Source: Fulvivirga maritima
Lineage (GTDB): Bacteria; Bacteroidota; Bacteroidia; Cytophagales; Cyclobacteriaceae
Assembly: GCF_021389955.1 (NCBI RefSeq)
Contig: NZ_CP089980.1
Span: 3,839,001-3,903,000, forward strand
Direction of reading: 5' to 3'
DNA length: 64,000 bases
The notes under the pieces were generated by a model, which did no database searches, was not told the origin of the DNA, and worked only from the letters and a program-made list of their open reading frames with translations. This document shows positions 62,660 through 64,000 of this stretch, piece after piece (positions within the stretch are counted from its first letter, which is position 1; every line of letters begins with the position of its first letter). Both the position numbers and the translations under genes were made by a program.

Positions 62660-64000
62660 TTAATACCCATAATCGCGCAGGTCTTGTATGTACTCTTTGG
62701 CTTGTTTTTGCCAGTCATCTTCTACGGTTTCCCAGGTGCTGTAAGATTGGTTGCCTTTAAAGTCTAATGGATTCTCTTCAGTGTAAAAGCCCGAAAGTGC
62801 CAGGTAGCTGTTTTCGTAATCCTCATATTTACAAGAGAATACATATACCGTGCTATTGTCAATGTTTATGGTGCCAAGTATCTTTATTTCGTCAGGGATT
62901 TCACCTTCGTAGCTTAGGTATTCATATAGGCAAGTTCTGGCGAATGTATCAGCTTTTTTGTATTTCTTCGGAATTTTGGATTCCTGACCACTCTTTTTAA
63001 AGCTTTGCATTACGGCATATCGGGTATTCATAGATTCCATGAGGTTATCTACTTCCTTTTTGTCATAAGGCAGATGATTATAAATTCTGGCGGTGATGGA
63101 ATTGGTGCGCATCCAGCCCTCTTTCTGGTGTTTTAGAAGCTTTGTAGTAATATCATCAGTGAGCTGTGGTGCACTTACCTTATTTAGTAAAAGCAAATAC
63201 TGATTTACGGTACCATCATAGGCATAAAAGTTCTCAGAAGTATCCGCTTCCATGCGGCTTATATAGTCATTTAAATCATCAAAGGCATATTTAAGAAGTG
63301 CTGGTGTTTGGCTGGTGATAAAATCTTTGTACACGCTATCATTCACCATAGTAAGGGCTGTAGATAATAGCTCGTAACGATAATCTTCGTAATCAAGAAG
63401 GGGCAAAATTTCAGCAAAATAATGCTTTGTAAGTGCCAGCGAGTCAGTAAGAGGGTTTAGTATCTTCCATGAATCGTTATCAAGTGTATGGGGTGGATTT
63501 TCGGTTAATAAGGTTAGATATTCTTCTGTGCTGTAATTATCAAAATTTTGTAATTGAGATAAAATATTGGTTTTTATGACATCAGTAGCACTTTCGTTTT
63601 TATAATAAGTGAGTAAAAATTCTATGGAAGAAGAATCTGCCAGTATGCCTATTTCCTGAATAAGACTTGATTTAATTTCATCTGAAATAGAGTCTGGTGC
63701 ATATGTTTTTTCTATTGCCTGATAAATGGCAGGTAAATCTTCAGTAGTAAATTCATAATAATTTAAAGCTCCCAACGCTTTTTTATAGGTGACACTATCT
63801 GTGGAAGCAAGGCTTTCAAGTATAGCATGGGTTTTAGAGCTATACATATCAAAGTCATGATTTCGGTTAGGGTTTGAGTAGGATTCAAAAAACTGATTGT
63901 TAGTAGGGCTGAACATCTGATCATCAGAGGTGAAGGAGACCGCAAAAAAGAGATGATTTTCATCTAACCATATCCTTTCTCTTTTTTTAATGCCTGTGTT
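62660..64000 (-). CDS. Unrecognised large helical protein, 5' end outside window
   Basis: The frame stays open to the right edge (TQALKKRERIWLDENHLFFA before the ATG at 63916), so the gene starts beyond the window and at least 445 residues are visible. It is mostly helical, with repeat-like segments (YKKALGALNYYEFTTEDLPA, SIEFLLTYYKNESATDVIKT, DVIKTNILSQLQNFDNYST) that suggest HEAT- or TPR-like solenoid. The end (STWETVEDDWQKQAKEYIQD) is charged. No catalytic motif was seen. The last gene before the repeat array. Confidence 0.7.
   Translation of the reverse strand, partial: NTGIKKRERIWLDENHLFFAVSFTSDDQMFSPTNNQFFESYSNPNRNHDFDMYSSKTHAILESLASTDSVTYKKALGALNYYEFTTEDLPAIYQAIEKTYAPDSISDEIKSSLIQEIGILADSSSIEFLLTYYKNESATDVIKTNILSQLQNFDNYSTEEYLTLLTENPPHTLDNDSWKILNPLTDSLALTKHYFAEILPLLDYEDYRYELLSTALTMVNDSVYKDFITSQTPALLKYAFDDLNDYISRMEADTSENFYAYDGTVNQYLLLLNKVSAPQLTDDITTKLLKHQKEGWMRTNSITARIYNHLPYDKKEVDNLMESMNTRYAVMQSFKKSGQESKIPKKYKKADTFARTCLYEYLSYEGEIPDEIKILGTINIDNSTVYVFSCKYEDYENSYLALSGFYTEENPLDFKGNQSYSTWETVEDDWQKQAKEYIQDLRDYGY

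Overview
The window looks like a chromosomal segment of a Bacteroidota bacterium, most likely a marine or soil member of the Cytophagales. The signs are paired SusC/SusD genes under an ECF sigma/FecR pair, a GLPGLI-family gene, many lipoproteins with a short signal peptide and Cys, a short tryptophan 2,3-dioxygenase, moderately A+T-rich DNA and little use of Shine-Dalgarno sites. No tRNA, rRNA or CRISPR array was seen.

Layout. 1-10.3 kb is housekeeping and metabolism: a DUF1573 protein cut by the left edge, a DUF4268 protein, a PoxB-type pyruvate oxidase, a glutaryl-CoA-dehydrogenase-like gene broken by one frameshift, tryptophan 2,3-dioxygenase, a MORN-repeat protein fused to a probable outer-membrane barrel, an FAD oxidoreductase, a CoA-binding protein and a soluble sugar-dehydrogenase lipoprotein. 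10.5-25.3 kb is one polysaccharide-utilisation locus: ECF sigma, FecR anti-sigma, a SusC with an STN signalling domain, SusD, a second SusC/SusD pair, a surface lipoprotein, GH16 and GH43. The GH43 resembles exo-beta-1,3-galactanases, so a beta-1,3-galactan or arabinogalactan is a reasonable substrate guess. 25.7-32 kb holds gyrB, ppk, ppx/gppA and a stand-alone homocysteine methyltransferase module of methionine synthase.

32-52.6 kb is accessory and repeat-rich. It holds four copies of a 115-bp palindromic repeat with a GIY-YIG nuclease gene inside the array, a Crp-like regulator with a short-chain dehydrogenase and a perfect 18-bp palindrome between them, several unknown genes, a two-gene HEPN + DUF262 module (candidate defence system), a decayed REP-associated transposase, duplicated 240-bp and 225-bp repeats, an M48 peptidase, an alpha/beta hydrolase, a Vat/CatB-type acetyltransferase, an IS4-family element that splits a 247-codon gene with a clean 9-bp target duplication, a GLPGLI gene whose partner is cut off by a repeat, and a 280-bp MITE-like element.

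53.2-58.2 kb returns to ordinary genes: a MenE-type ligase, a small helical protein, a zinc metalloprotease lipoprotein with its signal peptide out of frame, and a MopE-like metal-binding lipoprotein. 58.4-62.6 kb has two almost identical IS110 elements inserted at the same site of a palindromic repeat, with five 164-bp tandem units of that repeat between them. Each has a 230-nt leader where a bridge RNA would be expected. The right edge cuts an unrecognised gene read leftwards.

Single-base changes in runs of A disrupt at least three genes. This is either read error or real phase variation/decay and should be settled before the broken genes are interpreted.
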